Origin: Linepithema humile
Taxonomy: Eukaryota > Arthropoda > Insecta > Hymenoptera > Formicidae
Direction: 5' to 3'
NCBI RefSeq assembly: GCF_040581485.1
Contig: NC_090135.1
Location: forward strand, 992,001-1,056,000
DNA: 64,000 bases
Below, in pieces: positions 1 to 12,236 of the stretch. How positions within the stretch are numbered: position 1 is the first letter of the stretch; every line of letters begins with the position of its first letter. Position numbers and translations under genes: made by a program. The notes beneath the pieces are model-generated. The model did not search any database and was not told the origin of the DNA. It saw only the letters and a program-made list of their open reading frames with translations.

Positions 1-2676
1 TCCTCCTCTGATCGGATTCCGCGTGCTTTTTCGGGGGTTAGATTGCCCCTTTTCTCCGCTTCCCTCAGTCGAGTAAAGATGTGACATCTCTCGACTGCCA
101 GTAGATGAATGGGCGGAGTCCTCGATAGTAACGCTGCTGCTGCGTGCGACACGGTCCGGTATGCCGCGATTACCCGTTGCGCTATCGTGCGCTGCGCCCT
201 GCGCAATGGTATCAGCGCGCGAGGAGGTCGCGAGCGTTTCCGCCCACACTGGCGCTCCGTATAGGATTACCGAATATAGTACATGCGCGTATAGCTTCCT
301 CCTGTTCTCCCCCGGGCCCCGAAGGTTCGGCATAAGCCGCGCCAGTGACCTGGCCACTCGATTCGCCTTCTTTTCCACGTAGGAAAAATGCGGTTGGAAG
401 GACCACTCCGGATCCAGCCTCACCCCCAGGTAGGTCATCGATCTCCGGATTGTGATGGCCCTGTCCCCTACCCAGATCGTTGGTGGGACAGCCGGGGTGG
501 CGCGCCCCGGGCGGTGGAAGAATACTGCCTCCGTTTTGGGAATGGCTACGGTTAGCCCGAGTCTACGAATCCCGCGGAGGGTTCTGGCGACCTGAACGCA
601 GGCGCGTTTGCGAACCTCCAGGATTGATGTTGCCGTGGCGATAACCAAGGTGTCATCGGCATAACATATGACTGAACACCCGTCCTCCGTTTCCATCCTA
701 AGGATTTTGTCGTACGCGATATTCCATAGAAGAGGGCCCAGAACGGATCCTTGAGGGACGCCCGCCTGGACCTCTCTTCTTCCGACATGTGTTCGGTCGA
801 TCGTCGGGTAGACAACTGTGCGCCGGTCCAGATACCCATCGAGGATTCGCCGCAGGTATTCCGGGAATCTCTTGTTGACGAGGGCGCGCCGAATAACCAT
901 CCACGGGATGGAATTGAACGCGTTTTGGATGTCCAGTCCGATCGCAAGTGCGTATCTTCCTTGGCGTGTCGCCCCGCCGATGACCCTCTGCACCTCCAGG
1001 ATGGCGTCGCAGGTAGAGAGCCCTCTGCGGAAGCCGAATTGGCGCGGCGATAGGTCATAAGCTGGATGGTCCTGCATGTGTAGGAGCATACGCTCCGCAA
1101 TAACGCGTTCGAACACCTTCCCCGCCTCGTTTAGAAGGCATATAGGGCGCGCTTTGAGCAGTGCGTTTACATCTTCCTGCGATCCGGGCTTTGGGATCAG
1201 CACTAGCCGGGCCTCCTTCCACGGAGCAGGAAAAGTCCCTTCACGGAGGCAGGCGTTGAGACCATTAGTCAGGTCCTTGACCATGGGAGGCGGGACCCTT
1301 TTCCATATGGCCGCCTTCAATCCATCGAGCCCGGGGGCCGCGTTGGGCTTCTTATTGTCGCGGATCGCGGCAAGCGTCTCCTGCTCGCTGATGGCCCACG
1401 CATCGTCCCACCTCCAGTCAGCCCATCTGTTACACAGATTGCGGGTTTCACCCGCTGGAAACAGGGAGTCTAGAAGACGGTCGAGTGTCTCTGCTTCCAT
1501 CGTCTCTGTGAGGCCAGCACCGGATCGGCGTAACCGGTTCATGACTAATCGATAGGGCAGCCCCCAGGGGTCCCTATCGATTTCGGAGATGAGCTCTCTC
1601 CAAGCCATTGCCTTGACCCTGATGATCGAGTTCCTAAGTGCCCGCTTGGCCTCTCAATACGCGGCTTCGCTGTCCTCAAGCTCTTCAGGGGGGGTGGCCG
1701 TCCCTTGTCCGCACTGCCTACATTTTCTCCGTGTCCAGTGCCGTCTGGCACGGATGCAGCTCTCGCGTAGTTCGGCGATGTCCGGGCTCCACCAGTACGC
1801 TGATCTGCGCGGGTTCTCCTTCCTAGATCTGGGCATCGAGGTGTTGCACACATCCGTCATCACCCGATGCGTCCAATTGGCCCACTCCTCTGCGGAGGTT
1901 TTACTGGCTTGTCGTACAGCGCCGCTCCAGATGAGAGAGGCCCTGAATATATCCTCGTTCATCTTTTTTATGTTCCAACGGGGTGTGTCCCTGTAGGAGG
2001 GTGAACGTTGGCGATAACGTCTTCTTCTTCTTCTTTGGGCTTCCTCGATGTTGAAGAGGATCGCACAGTGATCGGAGAGCGTTTCCAAATCTGGCTCGAC
2101 TCTCCAATTTGTCACACGCTCGCATAGATCCTCGGTGGCCCACGTGATATCAACCACCGATGTGCCCTGCGGCCGGACGCACGTGGGCGTGTCTCCAGTG
2201 TTGACTACCCGTAGTCCCAGGTTGCTGGCCCACTTCCAAAGGAGATCGCCTCTTTTGCACGTTATCTTGGAGCCCCAGTGTGTGGATTTCGCATTAAAAT
2301 CGCCGCACAACACTGTTTTGTTGCCTGCTGCTCGGACAGCTCCTTCCAGCTCATGCAGCTCCCTGCGAAAGGCGACCGCACGGTTTCGCCCCTTCCCAGG
2401 GAGGATATAGCATGAGATGACCTTCACGTCTCCGCACGAAATTGCTACGTAATTGTCGCCGCGTCGAAACAGGCTACAGCCCTGTTGGAGGTGGTCTCCA
2501 TTCCAATAAATGGCAGCCCTCTTGCTGCCGCTCGCGTGCCAGAATGGAGAGTCGGGAACGCTATAGGGCTCGGACACAGCAGCAATCCCGATCCCCAATT
2601 CGGTAAGATACTGCACGAGTAGATCGTGCGCCTGCCTGCAATGGTTGGAATTGGTTTGAAGGACCTTAGTCCCCAT
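1..2676 (-). pseudogene. R1-A ORF2: APE endonuclease plus reverse transcriptase, partial and disrupted
   Basis: This is the retrotransposition enzyme of an R1-type LINE. The N-terminal third (2676 to about 2010) is an AP-endonuclease-like domain with GDFNAKSTHWG and a later SDHCAILF motif. The RT domain follows: FGFRRG near 1025, LDIQNAFNSIPW near 905, GVPQGSVLGPLLWN near 725 and YADD at 652-663. The post-RT region has YGAPVWA near 250 and YRTVSH near 150. One frame runs from 2676 to about 210 except for a TGA at 1654-1656; a single-base frame change near 205-210 is needed to continue to position 1. The start ATG at 2676 overlaps the end of ORF1 by 11 nt. The C-terminal zinc finger lies outside the window. 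Without repair the copy cannot make a full enzyme. Confidence 0.92.
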
Positions 2677-3873
2677 TATCCAATTCCATCATTGTCTCGG
2701 TCCTCCTTGCCGAGTTCTCCATTACCGCACGCTTGGGCGGCGCTTTGCCTTTGCTCTTAATAGGTATTTTCTTCGCACCGCATTTTTCCGAGCCTAGACG
2801 GTGCCCGCTCTCCTTCCCCTGAGATTCACAGATCAGGCAGTGCGGGTTGTTTGCGCATTCGACCACTCTGTGTCCTGCCTGTCCACACCGATAACACCTC
2901 AGGCTTCTATCCTCGGGGGAGGAGCAACTCACCCTCATGTGCCCGAATTGCCAGCACTTAAAGCACTGGACGGGGCGGGTGCGCAGTAGCTCCACCTTCA
3001 CTGTCGACCAACCCAGACGAAACTTTTTGAGACCGTTCATACGGACTGCGGCCACGAGGGGGCACTGTACCCATATCAGACCCAGGCCGTTCGTCATTCG
3101 CTGGATCTGTCCAACCCTCATTTCCTCTACCGTACAGCCGCCTTTCTCAGCAACGGCACCTTGCACCTCGGCGGCGTCGACAGTCTTCAAGTCCGATAAT
3201 TCGGAGTTCACCCTTGACGCTGGGCCTGGAGATTATTACCTCCTCTCCCTCTTTCCTCTCTCTAAAGGCTTCGCAAAGTTTACCGGCTAGGGTGTCGGCT
3301 TTTTGGGTTCTGTCGGCTCCAGGGATCTCAATGATTACCCCTCCGCTGGCGGTCGGGCGTACCTTGGAGGAGTCTATCCCCAGGGACGTGAGGGAAATTT
3401 TCCTTCGGGCCTCGAAGAGGATCTCAGCATATAAACACTGAGGATTCTTTCCTTTGATGGCTACCGCCGCTGTTCGTGGCGCCCGCCTCGTTCTCCGCCG
3501 TTGCTCGCGGGGTTTTGCCTGTCCTTTCGGCTGCGACACCTCGCTCGGGAGTATTTTGCTTCCTTTGCCCGTACTTGCGTCTTTACCAGTTGCGGTTCTC
3601 TTCTTCTTGGGCTTCCGTTTTGTGATCGTGGTCCAATTTACCGCTTCCTTCATGTTATCGGCCTGGGGCGGAAGAGCCTTATCATTGTCGGTGTTACCGT
3701 TTTGGCGGCGAACAGTCACTCGCTGGTCTAGTCTCACGTTCTCCGTGATGATGGGTTTCTTCCGCTCGCGTCTCTTACTCAGAGCTGGGAAGTCAGAACC
3801 CAGTCTTTGATCGGCAGGTCCGTCAGAGGCCAAAGGAGGCCGCAGGGGTTCTCCGGCAACAAACGACTCTCCA
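2666..3873 (-). pseudogene. R1-A ORF1 (gag-like), 3' part
   Basis: This is the C-terminal part of the R1-A nucleic-acid-binding protein. The reading frame contains a conserved central gag domain (YAEILFEARRKISL, then GGVIIEIPG) and three zinc knuckles: CFKCWQFGHMRVSC, CYRCGQAGHRVVEC and a CLICES...HRLGSEKC form. Two frame changes are visible, one near 3850 just after the TIR1 insertion site and one near 3180 inside the central domain. It ends with TAA at 2666-2668, inside the first codons of ORF2. The N-terminal part of the same protein is at 10887-12236. ORF1 of R1-C (52902-55520) has the same domain order and a similar total length, which supports joining the two parts. Confidence 0.88.
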
Positions 3874-3885
3874 CCCAATAAACAC
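3874..3885 (+). repeat. TIR1 left terminal inverted repeat
   Basis: CCCAATAAACAC, directly preceded by CA. It matches the complement of 10875-10886 exactly; an ATTG.TATAA.ATA pattern continues the similarity inside the element. Confidence 0.9.
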
Positions 3886-3889
3886 GAAT

Positions 3890-4200
3890 TGATATAAGAT
3901 ACGTATAATAATCCATAGAACTATACGTACTATACGGTGTAAGAAACGTATGAAATAAATCTATATAATCGGTGGATATGTCCGCAATCCATCCCATTTT
4001 ATCTACGTATATATAAATGGATTTATAAACATATTTATGAAACGTATTTTTAACGTATTTATAAACGTATTTATATAAACATGCTATACAGTATAAGAAA
4101 CGTATAAATTAAACGTGTATAATTGGTGGACATGTCCCTAACTAATCCCATTTTATATATGTATTTATAAACGTATTTATAAACGTAAGGTTAACATTTT
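3890..4200. repeat. TIR1 left subterminal repeats
   Basis: Two imperfect copies of an AT-rich unit about 170 bp apart, near 3930 and 4090. Each contains CTATAC.GTGTAAGAAACGTA or a close variant, a GGTGGA.ATGTCC stretch and a CCCATTTTAT stretch. The first motif (TATAC.GTATAAGAA.CGT) recurs near the opposite end at about 10795. Nothing coding is seen. Confidence 0.7.
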
Positions 4201-4443
4201 ACACACACACACATGCGCGCGTGCGTGTATGTGTAGGCTAATAAAATTTAAAAATTACATTAATAAAGTACATAATTTGTTATAAGATTTATTATAAGAA
4301 TACTATAAAAATAAGAAATTCACATACAGTTTTAATATGAATTATAAAAAGTAGGTTGATATTCTTATTAAATAGATTAAAAAATAATGATTAATTTTCT
4401 ATTAAATAAAATATGAAAAATACATAAGAGATCATGAAAATAA

Positions 4444-4843
4444 TTAAATATTTTTCTTAGTAATAGAATAACTTAACCGATTATTTGCTAACTTCAACCA
4501 GTCCTTTACAGCGCTTTCAATAATCTTATCTCCCGTATATGGCCCACTTATCTCATTGAAGGCTAATTTGGCACTTGCTAAGAAAATGATAAATATATTT
4601 ACATATTTTTTATTTAATTGGATAAGAAACTTTTGTTGAGAAAATTAATAATAATTATATATATATACCGTAAATAACGTTCATAAGTCTTTTTCCTTTA
4701 AAAGCAATCTTTTTCCGTCCAGCCCAATTAAAGTGTGTTGCTAATTTGTTCATTAATAGAAATCGTAACATGCTCATCACACAACAACGTTGATTTTCAC
4801 CACTGATTGACGCTAGTCTTGTACGCTGTAATGAAAAGAAGAA

Positions 4844-4876
<33 letters not shown>

Positions 4877-6665
4877 CTTTATAATTTTTAATGTAAAATA
4901 TATATGTGATTATACAAGAAAAGTTAATATGCATTTTAAAAATTGCTAATATATTTGTTTAAACTAACATAATAATTGAAGTTTTCTTCAACTTCTAATA
5001 ATTTTTCCATTTCTTCAAATTGTTCCATAGTTGAAAGAGGAAGTTCAGGTAACCCTTCAGGTTTTGTCAATGTTGTCATTTCTGTTGAATTTATTTTTCG
5101 CCGAAGTGCATCAATTTTTGACAGAACTTGCTCATACGTAATTTCAATGCTTTGTAAGTATGATAGAACAACGCGCTGAAATTCAACCTCTGACAATGGT
5201 ACAAAATCCTTTACGCGAGGAATCTTGGTAATAGAATGAGAATTAGATGTCCCAGTAATAGATTGACGCTCCTGATCTGTTTTATCTGTTTCCATACTAG
5301 AAAAAGTTTTTTCAACATTTTGACGTCCAAGTTTTGCAGGTGATTGTATAACTATTTCATTGATAGATTGAATAGATTTAATAACAGGGGCAGCAGGTAT
5401 TTGTTGTAATAAGAATTGCACACTTGTTGTATGTTCTAATTTATTTTGAAGCAAACTACTAATTCTTTTTTGCAGTAAAAAATCTGTATTATTCTTGTCT
5501 TTCTTCATAAAAGTATACTTTCTTATTTCCTTTGTCTTTTCATTAGCCAAATTGTTATTTTCATTTAAATCTTCATCACTTGTTGAAAAATCTTTTGAAT
5601 CTTCTGTAGAATCTTCTGTATTTGAAGATGGAGTCGGACTTTTAACTATTCTCTTTCGTTTTATAGACATTTTCGGATCATGTTTCTTCTTACGTTTTGT
5701 TGATGCAGCAGTATTTGAATCGCTGTTTTCTAATTCATCACATTTAGAGTCAATTAAATTATATCGTTTAATTATTTCTTTTTTATTTTTTGAATTATTT
5801 GATGATGAAGTGACTTGTTCAATATTGTTGACGCTTTTGCGCGTCTTGCGAGCCTACGCTGGCGAGTCGCGAGATCGGAGCGACACGTCAACTCCGATTT
5901 TTGCTCTCTGTCCAAACAGAGTTGTTGTTTCGGTCGCGCTGGTGCTGAGCTTTTTTCCCGCTCTGGGTGGATCGAGTAGCTCGGGGCCGGGGGAGAGCTT
6001 TTGCATTCCTAAGCGCGGCCTACCGGGAGTCTTGCGGAATCGTTTCACGAAAAAGGCCGCGTGCGCTCCGCGTTCTGCGAAACGCGTATTTTTTGTGCCC
6101 GGCTCGGCTCGGCACTCCGGGTAAAATTTACGGTTATAACAATTCGCACCGCCGTGTTCAGGGGTTGAGAATTGTATCGAACGATAACAAATAAAGTGCT
6201 GTGAAACAAACGAAAAGTTGCTCCTCTTTCGCGCCATCCGATCTGGTACATCCGAAAACTACAGTTGCGCTGGCTCCAACCGGCCATTCTACCGCACGGC
6301 GAGCCACCAACGAACAAATATAATTATTCATAAACTGTTCAGCCGCATCATAATCATTTAAACATTCAAATAAATGAAATTTAAAGTATAGATATTTACA
6401 TATTTATGTTATATATAGTAAGTTTACTAGTTTTAAGAATACGTGTTTCATATATACCTTCTGTATGTAGAACAGCATTAATATCAAATTTTTTCCATGA
6501 CGATTGGTAGACTGCATTAGATTTTACTAATGCTTTAAATTTAATGTCAGATTTGGTGTTTGGCCAGTAACAAATTGAATTATTATCTGTTAACCAGATA
6601 AGAGGGACGACCGCACATTCTTTTTGAGTTTTATTTAAAAATTGCACTACTGCGTAGACACTCAT
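4444..6665 (-). pseudogene. TIR1 accessory gene with DUF4806-like C-terminus, broken by a solo LTR
   Basis: A spliced gene downstream of the transposase on the same strand. Exon 1 starts at ATG 6665 (MSVYAVVQFL) and carries the N-terminal module with VVPLIWLTDN and CYWP motifs. Exon 2 runs from about 6365 to about 4972 and is split by the solo LTR at 5826-6316; removing LTR1 and one AATAT makes the exon one open frame. Its end has the LPELPLSTMEQFEEMEKLL motif. Exon 3 (about 4828-4674) has MLRFLLMNKLATHFNWAGRK and exon 4 (about 4578-4444) ends at TAA. Exons 2-4 resemble DUF4806. The TIR2 gene at 32580-36377 has the same order of parts. A role like the TNPA accessory protein of plant En/Spm is my inference. 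Confidence 0.75.
5826..6316. mobile_element. LTR1: solo LTR in the TIR1 accessory gene
   Basis: A 491-bp GC-rich insert with LTR termini TGTTGACG...ACGAACA, flanked by a 5-bp duplication AATAT (5821-5825 and 6317-6321). It contains AATAAA near 6190 on the plus strand, suggesting plus orientation. No internal retroviral-type region is present, so it is best read as a solo LTR left by recombination. Five-bp duplications occur in BEL/Pao and in some Gypsy elements; I cannot tell which. Confidence 0.8.
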
Positions 6666-6974
6666 GGCAGCTAGTAAAATTTGTACCCCTTTGTCTTCTT
6701 TTCTATATCTTTCGTAATACATTAAAGAAATATGTTCAAAAAATTAATATATATTTATAAAAATTTCTCAATGTATAATATCAATTTTATTAATATCAAG
6801 TGTTTTTTCTTTTTATTTTATTTTAAATGATTAATATTTTTAATAATATTTAAAAGACATTCTCCACGCAATTAAAATAATTAAAATATTTTAGTTTATA
6901 TACATTTCTATATTATGTGTTTAAGAAACTATATCTATTATAAAACTAATATATGTATATATAAGATTTCATAG

Positions 6975-7012
<38 letters not shown>

Positions 7013-7114
7013 GTAAAATTTTATTAGATTATTTATTTCCTTGTTGGTGCTTAATTGGAAATGCAGCATATCCTTTCTTAAATGGAAAAAGTAGGCATTT
7101 ATAATTTATTTCTT

Positions 7115-9273
7115 CTACAAAGATGTAATTAATAAATCATAACCATGAACAAAAAATATTCCTAATCTGGAAGATGAAATAAGAGTGTTGTATAAATCAT
7201 GCATGTATCTAAAAGGTGTTCCAATACACTTATAACGCCCTTCTATACAAATAATGTGTTTAATTTCAACAATTTTATTATAAACTGAAATAATGTTATT
7301 TGGTTTTTTTACAGAAAGTTTGAAACGTGGAGTTATTAAAATAGAATATTTCAATGAATTATTGTTTTGTGATTCATGAATAATTTGTTTTGGAATATAC
7401 TTTGTTTGAATAGAACAATTTAACGATGAAGAATCTAGTTCTGTAATTCGATTTGCTATTTGTTGAAGTGGAAGTCTGGTACCACGAACTAATCTCTTTA
7501 TCTTACCTAAATAATTTTCATATGGAAAACAACTAAAACTTTCTAACGGGCCATACATTTTGACATCTTTGCAAATATGAAGTAAAGAGTGTACATTATA
7601 TACTACAAAGCATGGACCATATATTGTTGCTGACTGTTGAACAAATTGAAATATACCTTGATTAGCAATATGTAAATATGAAGCAATTAATGTTTTGCTA
7701 CATAATATTGTTACAGCTATATGTAGCAAGAGAAGATGATTGTATCTTTTGCTGTCTAAATTATTATACATTACAATAGGGAAAAGATATATTATGAAAT
7801 TCCGAAATTCTAAAGCCTTCCATCTTTTGATTTCCATAAAACTACGAGGTTTCCTAGCAAATTCATTTGATACATATTTTTGTAATTGTTTCATCAAACA
7901 ATTCATATGAGCTAAATTTCCTTTTGATAATTTACATTTTCGTTTTCCCTCTATGAAATAATTTACTATAATCCGTTTCACAACACCTAAATATATTAAA
8001 TGCATAGGATCTAAAGGGAATTGTGTCACTAATCCTATATCTTTGATTTTAAGTAAAGGAGATATACTTTTAATATGTGTACAGTTAAGAGAAGAAATTT
8101 GATTTAATGAAAAGTCACTATTTTTTCTTTCTTTATATTCTTTTTTCACCGGATAATATAATTTTTTTTTAAATGGAACTTAGAAAATTTATTATGCCCT
8201 TTATTAAGAGCTTCAGTTTTTGCTACTATGCAACATTTCTCACAAGCATGTTTACTTGTATGTCCCATAATCATTTTTAACATTGCTCTCGCAGGTGCGT
8301 CATAAATAAAGGATCTTATTTTTATTTTAAATACACTATCTTCGTATTCAATATTATTTAATATTAAAAAATTTATTTCTTTTATAAAATCATGTAAAAA
8401 TAATTCTAACGGATCAGGTTTTCCACGTCCACAAAATAAACCTATCATATATGGCGAATCATCAGTTAACATATCACTTCGTAGTAATATAGGCCAAACT
8501 TCAGTTGAACTACTTTTGAACAGTGGTAAACCGTCAATATTAAAATCTAATTCGATAACATTATTTACTAACACATTTTTTAAACCACGTTCCAATTTCT
8601 GTTTTAATTTCATTTCTATGCCAAAATAACACATATCACCATTATTTAAAGTAAATATTTTCGTCTGTTTTGGAGTCTTTAAGAGAGATCTAGCAGTAAG
8701 CGGTAAATAATTATATGTTTGTTTCAACATTTGCAAAAGTTCATCGAGTGCGGTATGTGTGATATTATATCTGAGAGCCCAGTTGCGTAAATTACTTGTA
8801 TTGAATGTTGCATATTTGATTCCATTATTGCATTCAAAAATATTTTCATTTGAATCATGCGCAGGTGTATATCCTGTGACAACTGTATTTGCACATGAAG
8901 AATGTGCTTCCATATTAAAATCAGTAATACTGGTCGAAGATATATCATCTTCATTTACGATAAATACATCGCTATTGTGAACGTTATTATCAGAATTTGA
9001 TTTGTTTTCATTTATACTAGAACGACCTAATGTATTTTCATAGTTTATTTTATTATCAGATAATAGTTCAATATTAATAAAATTGGATTCACAGTTTATT
9101 TGATCTATCTTTGCAACAGTTTGAAATACAAACTTTTTCTTATCTTTAAGATTTAATTGCGTGGAGATGTCACTATTTTTTGAAATATTACAACTTGTAA
9201 GCATTGCTTTTAATTTACGTTCAATTTTACGACGCAAATGTCGTTTACTAACGATTTTCTTTTCTAGAGGCAT
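7115..9273 (-). pseudogene. TIR1 transposase (tnp2/EnSpm-like), one frameshift
   Basis: The transposase of TIR1, about 720 residues in two overlapping frames: 9273-8146 and 8149-7115. The shift lies next to a run of nine A (transcript sense) near 8165, so one lost or gained base explains it. Motifs align with the intact TIR2 transposase: WALRYNITH, NIDGLPLFKSS, DAPARA, HTSKHACEKC, DPMHLIYLGVVKR, FARKPR, RWKALEFRNFIIYL and FPYENYLGKIKRLVRG. The Asp residues of NIDGLP and DAPA are probable catalytic residues of an RNase-H-like fold; that is inference from their conservation between the two copies. The N-terminal region is basic, then acidic and Ser/Asn-rich. Confidence 0.85.
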
Positions 9274-10287
9274 ATGAAATGTTCCAATTATTTTCGAAAA
9301 TTAAAAATAAAAATAAATTAAAAATTTATTTTATTAGAATAGATTTAGAAATTAAATATTAATAATGTACGGGAAATAGCAACGGAGAAATCTGAAACAT
9401 TAAAACACATTTTTTGTTACTTTTACAATATAATTGTAAAGTGTATCTCTTGAAAAAATTATTTTATAATAGTATATAGCGAGATATTATTTTATATATT
9501 TTTATATTATTAATATTCATCATTCAGCAAAACAATCTACACAGCTCATATATTCAAAAAATATTCAGAAGAGATCCTGAAGATATTTTTGAGAGATATT
9601 TTTGGTATCTTCGGGATGTCCTTTAAATATTTTTTGGATATGCATGCTGTATAGGTAATATATACTTACTAAAATCTATAACGTAATTTAAGAGATATAG
9701 ATAAAGCAAGTTAAATATAAGTTAAGTATAATGAAAAAAATAAGAGTACAATACATATAAGCTTATATATTGTAATATATATTTTATAGCAAAGTTCTCC
9801 AACCTTCGTAGACAAAAAGCGAAGTCGCGAATATATAATTATTAAAACACAACTGTCCACAATGCACATGTTCATGGCACATGTTCATTTTTAAACATTT
9901 CCTAAACGTATATAAAACATATATAAAACGCGCGTATCATTTCTAGGTTAGAGATCCTTGATTTATAATTTATAGCATTTCTATTGTGTATATTTATATA
10001 AAATAATTACTTTATTGGGTACTTACATTTATTGCAATTGATACTAGTTTGGGCAAACTTAATTGTTATTTCAACGGACCACATAAATTAGACAAGAGCG
10101 AATTACGGCTGGTATAACTGAGAGTTAAGTTGCCGTGATGATAAAACAAATGCGACACTATTGAAAGCTAGAAAGAAACACACCCATAAACAAAAGTCAC
10201 TCAGCGCAAGCGCATAGGAACGTGATTCACGCGGAACCGTGTTCCCGCGTCTTCGCTCGTTTTTTATTATAACTGCTTTTTTTACTA

Positions 10288-10327
<40 letters not shown>

Positions 10328-10380
10328 CTATATAAATATATATATACAGTAAAAATTGTAATAAATGAACGGGATAAAGG
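9274..10380. other. TIR1 region upstream of the transposase gene, noncoding
   Basis: AT-rich sequence without a convincing ORF. A short GC-richer patch at about 10195-10260 lies upstream (minus sense) of the transposase and could hold its promoter. A (TA)n microsatellite occurs at about 10290-10325. I see no other feature. Confidence 0.4.
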
Positions 10381-10874
10381 GAATTTTTTAACAATTAGTA
10401 TTGCGCGTATAAAAATCGTTTATTATTATACTTAATCTATTATATTAAATTATTAAGTATTAAAACCGTTTAAAGAAAATATATTTATTGCAATTTTTTA
10501 TGTATTCCATTATACAATGTAAGAAATATATTTATTATTTGTAGAGCTAGATTAATTTGAAATGTTAAAAAAATATATAATAATAACGCTTTTTAACGTA
10601 TAGTATTATATATTAAAAGAATCGTTATTATATACTTATACTAATAAAAAATGTTTTAAAATCGTATATTTATTACAATTTTTTAACGTATATTATTGAG
10701 CAGTATAAGAACCGTTTATGACTTACATCTATACTAATTGAAAACGTTTAAGAAATGTTTATATTACGAATTTTTAAACGTATACTATTATACGGTATAA
10801 GAATCGTTTATTATTTATACCTATACCAATTCTAAACTGTTGATATGTATATTATACTATATTTATACCAATAA
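10380..10874. repeat. TIR1 right subterminal repeat array
   Basis: Four to five imperfect copies of a unit of about 100 bp. Each has a stretch like TTTTTTAACGTATA, then a GTATAAGAA.CGTTTAT motif and a TATAC.TATACCAATT stretch. Copies lie near 10490, 10590, 10680, 10770 and 10840. The GTATAAGAA.CGT core also occurs in the left subterminal repeats. Confidence 0.65.
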
Positions 10875-10886
10875 GTGTTTATTGGG
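10875..10886 (-). repeat. TIR1 right terminal inverted repeat
   Basis: GTGTTTATTGGG, the exact complement of the left terminus, followed directly by the CA target duplication and the R1-A ORF1 frame. Confidence 0.9.
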
Positions 10887-12236
10887 CAGTGCCTCCAGTC
10901 GCGCAGACATCATAGTCCCTACTTGGGTTAAAATGCTCCTCGCGAGCTCGTCAAGGGATTTGGTGTCTTGCGTGCCTTCACGGGGCTCGTTGTCCTCCTG
11001 CCTTTTGCATTTGCGGGGCCTGCGTGCCCTGACTTCCTCCACGTCTTGAGAGGCTGCTGGTTCGCACATCTCCACGTCAAGTGTCTGGGTCTCTATTTCA
11101 GGCACGAGAGGAGAAGGGTGGCGGCAAGTGTTGCGCAAAACTAGCACGCGCATCTCCTCCTTGACCTCCTGCAGCTCCTTTCTGAGGGACTGTACCTCCT
11201 GTTGGAGTTGCCTTTTCTCGGCTGCCATTCTGCTCGTTTCCTCGTTAAGAGAGCGCCGACTAAGCGTGTCAGCAGCTATCTGTATGGTGGATGCCGCGTC
11301 CACGAGGAATTTGGAAAAGGTCCCCTTTAGGTTTTTGGAATCCTTGGCCATCCGCCTGATCGCCGCAACCTCCCTCTCTACCGTTCGGACGAGAAGAGCA
11401 GCGTTGGCTTCCTCGATCGCCCCGCATTCTTCTTCTTTCCCCTCCTCGGGGGTGAGGCCGGGGCTACTGGTGATTTTATCCAGTACCCGCAATTTCTCCT
11501 TGCATCTCTGCACCCAGTCCTCGACGATTCCTTCCTCCACCTTTAACCGGATCAGTCGTTCTTTTTCCGTCCTGACCTCTCGCTTGGCCGTTGCTAGCCC
11601 TACGTAGTCTCCTGTGGTTGGAGGTCGTCCGCGTTTGCCTTCCTCACTGTCCGATATCGTCCACGCATAGGACTGTTCTTGTTGCGGTCGTTTGGTGCCA
11701 GAAGAGTTTGCTACCGGTTTCTTCTTTCTTTTCCTATCTCTGATAGAACCGGTACGGGAACGCTCGTCCAATGTCCTTTCGTCCTCTGACTCACTGGACA
11801 GTCTACGTTGCGGGGGCCTTTTCCTCAGCATGGCGCTGGCTGAACTGAGCATGCTCGTCATCGAATCACTCGAGTCGGAGAAGCCTCCTCTCATTTTCTC
11901 CGTGGGAGTGTCCGAGATATCGCCGAGGATCATGACATCTGGATCCGCCGACTCGTCGGGTTTCTTCAGCCGGTTTTTGGGTACCGCTCTTTTCTTCTTG
12001 CTCTTTTCCGAAGAGCTCGTCTCTTTCTTTATGTCCACCAGCATAATTGATGGATTAATTGTTTGGGCGATAGCTGTTCCATCAGCCGCCGAGCTCGTCA
12101 TTAATTCAGCGGATAGCCCGTCATATGATAACAACGGGGGTAGGGCCAGGACGCCACCACTACCACCCGCCGACGACTGGGTTTCCGACTCCCCTGTCGT
12201 GGTAAGTTTTCCTTCGATCATCGACATATCAACCAT
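10887..12236 (-). pseudogene. R1-A ORF1 (gag-like), 5' part
   Basis: The N-terminal 450 residues of the R1-A gag-like protein, starting at ATG 12236 (MVDMSMIEGK). It is Ser/Lys/Glu-rich with several basic stretches (KKETSSSEKSKKKRAVPK; RDRKRKKKP) and a long heptad-like segment at about residues 330-385 (RQLQQEVQSLRKELQEVKEE) that should form a coiled coil. Such N-terminal regions are usual in R1-clade ORF1 proteins, which coat the element RNA. The frame runs into the TIR1 terminus and stops there by chance; the real continuation is at 3873. No stop occurs in this part. Confidence 0.88.

Larger units (their letters stand above)
3874..10886 (-). mobile_element. TIR1: DNA transposon with tnp2/EnSpm-like transposase and DUF4806-like accessory gene
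   Basis: A 7.0-kb element bounded by perfect 12-bp inverted termini (CCCAATAAACAC at 3874 and its complement at 10875-10886), with weaker similarity for about 15 more bases. A 2-bp CA duplication flanks it (3872-3873 and 10887-10888). Deleting the element and one CA rejoins the R1-A ORF1 reading frame. It encodes, on the minus strand, a transposase (9273-7115) followed by an accessory gene (6665-4444). Both ends carry subterminal repeats. Two-bp duplications, subterminal repeats and tnp2-like transposase fit the EnSpm/CACTA superfamily, but the termini do not begin CACTA, so the exact family is open. The copy is inactive: a transposase frameshift and a solo LTR in the accessory gene. Confidence 0.88.

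Noticed and set aside
552..1100. 182-codon minus frame
   Set aside because: Shadow of the R1-A RT; the true frame is two bases off and contains the YADD and GVPQGSV motifs.
3779..3997. 72-codon minus frame at the TIR1 left end
   Set aside because: Chimera of TIR1 terminal sequence and R1-A ORF1; only the part below 3873 is real gag-like sequence.
10863..12236. R1-A ORF1 5' part as a complete separate gene ending at 10863
   Set aside because: Its last residues are translated TIR1 terminus; the CA duplication and matching gag parts at 3873 show it is half of a larger ORF1.
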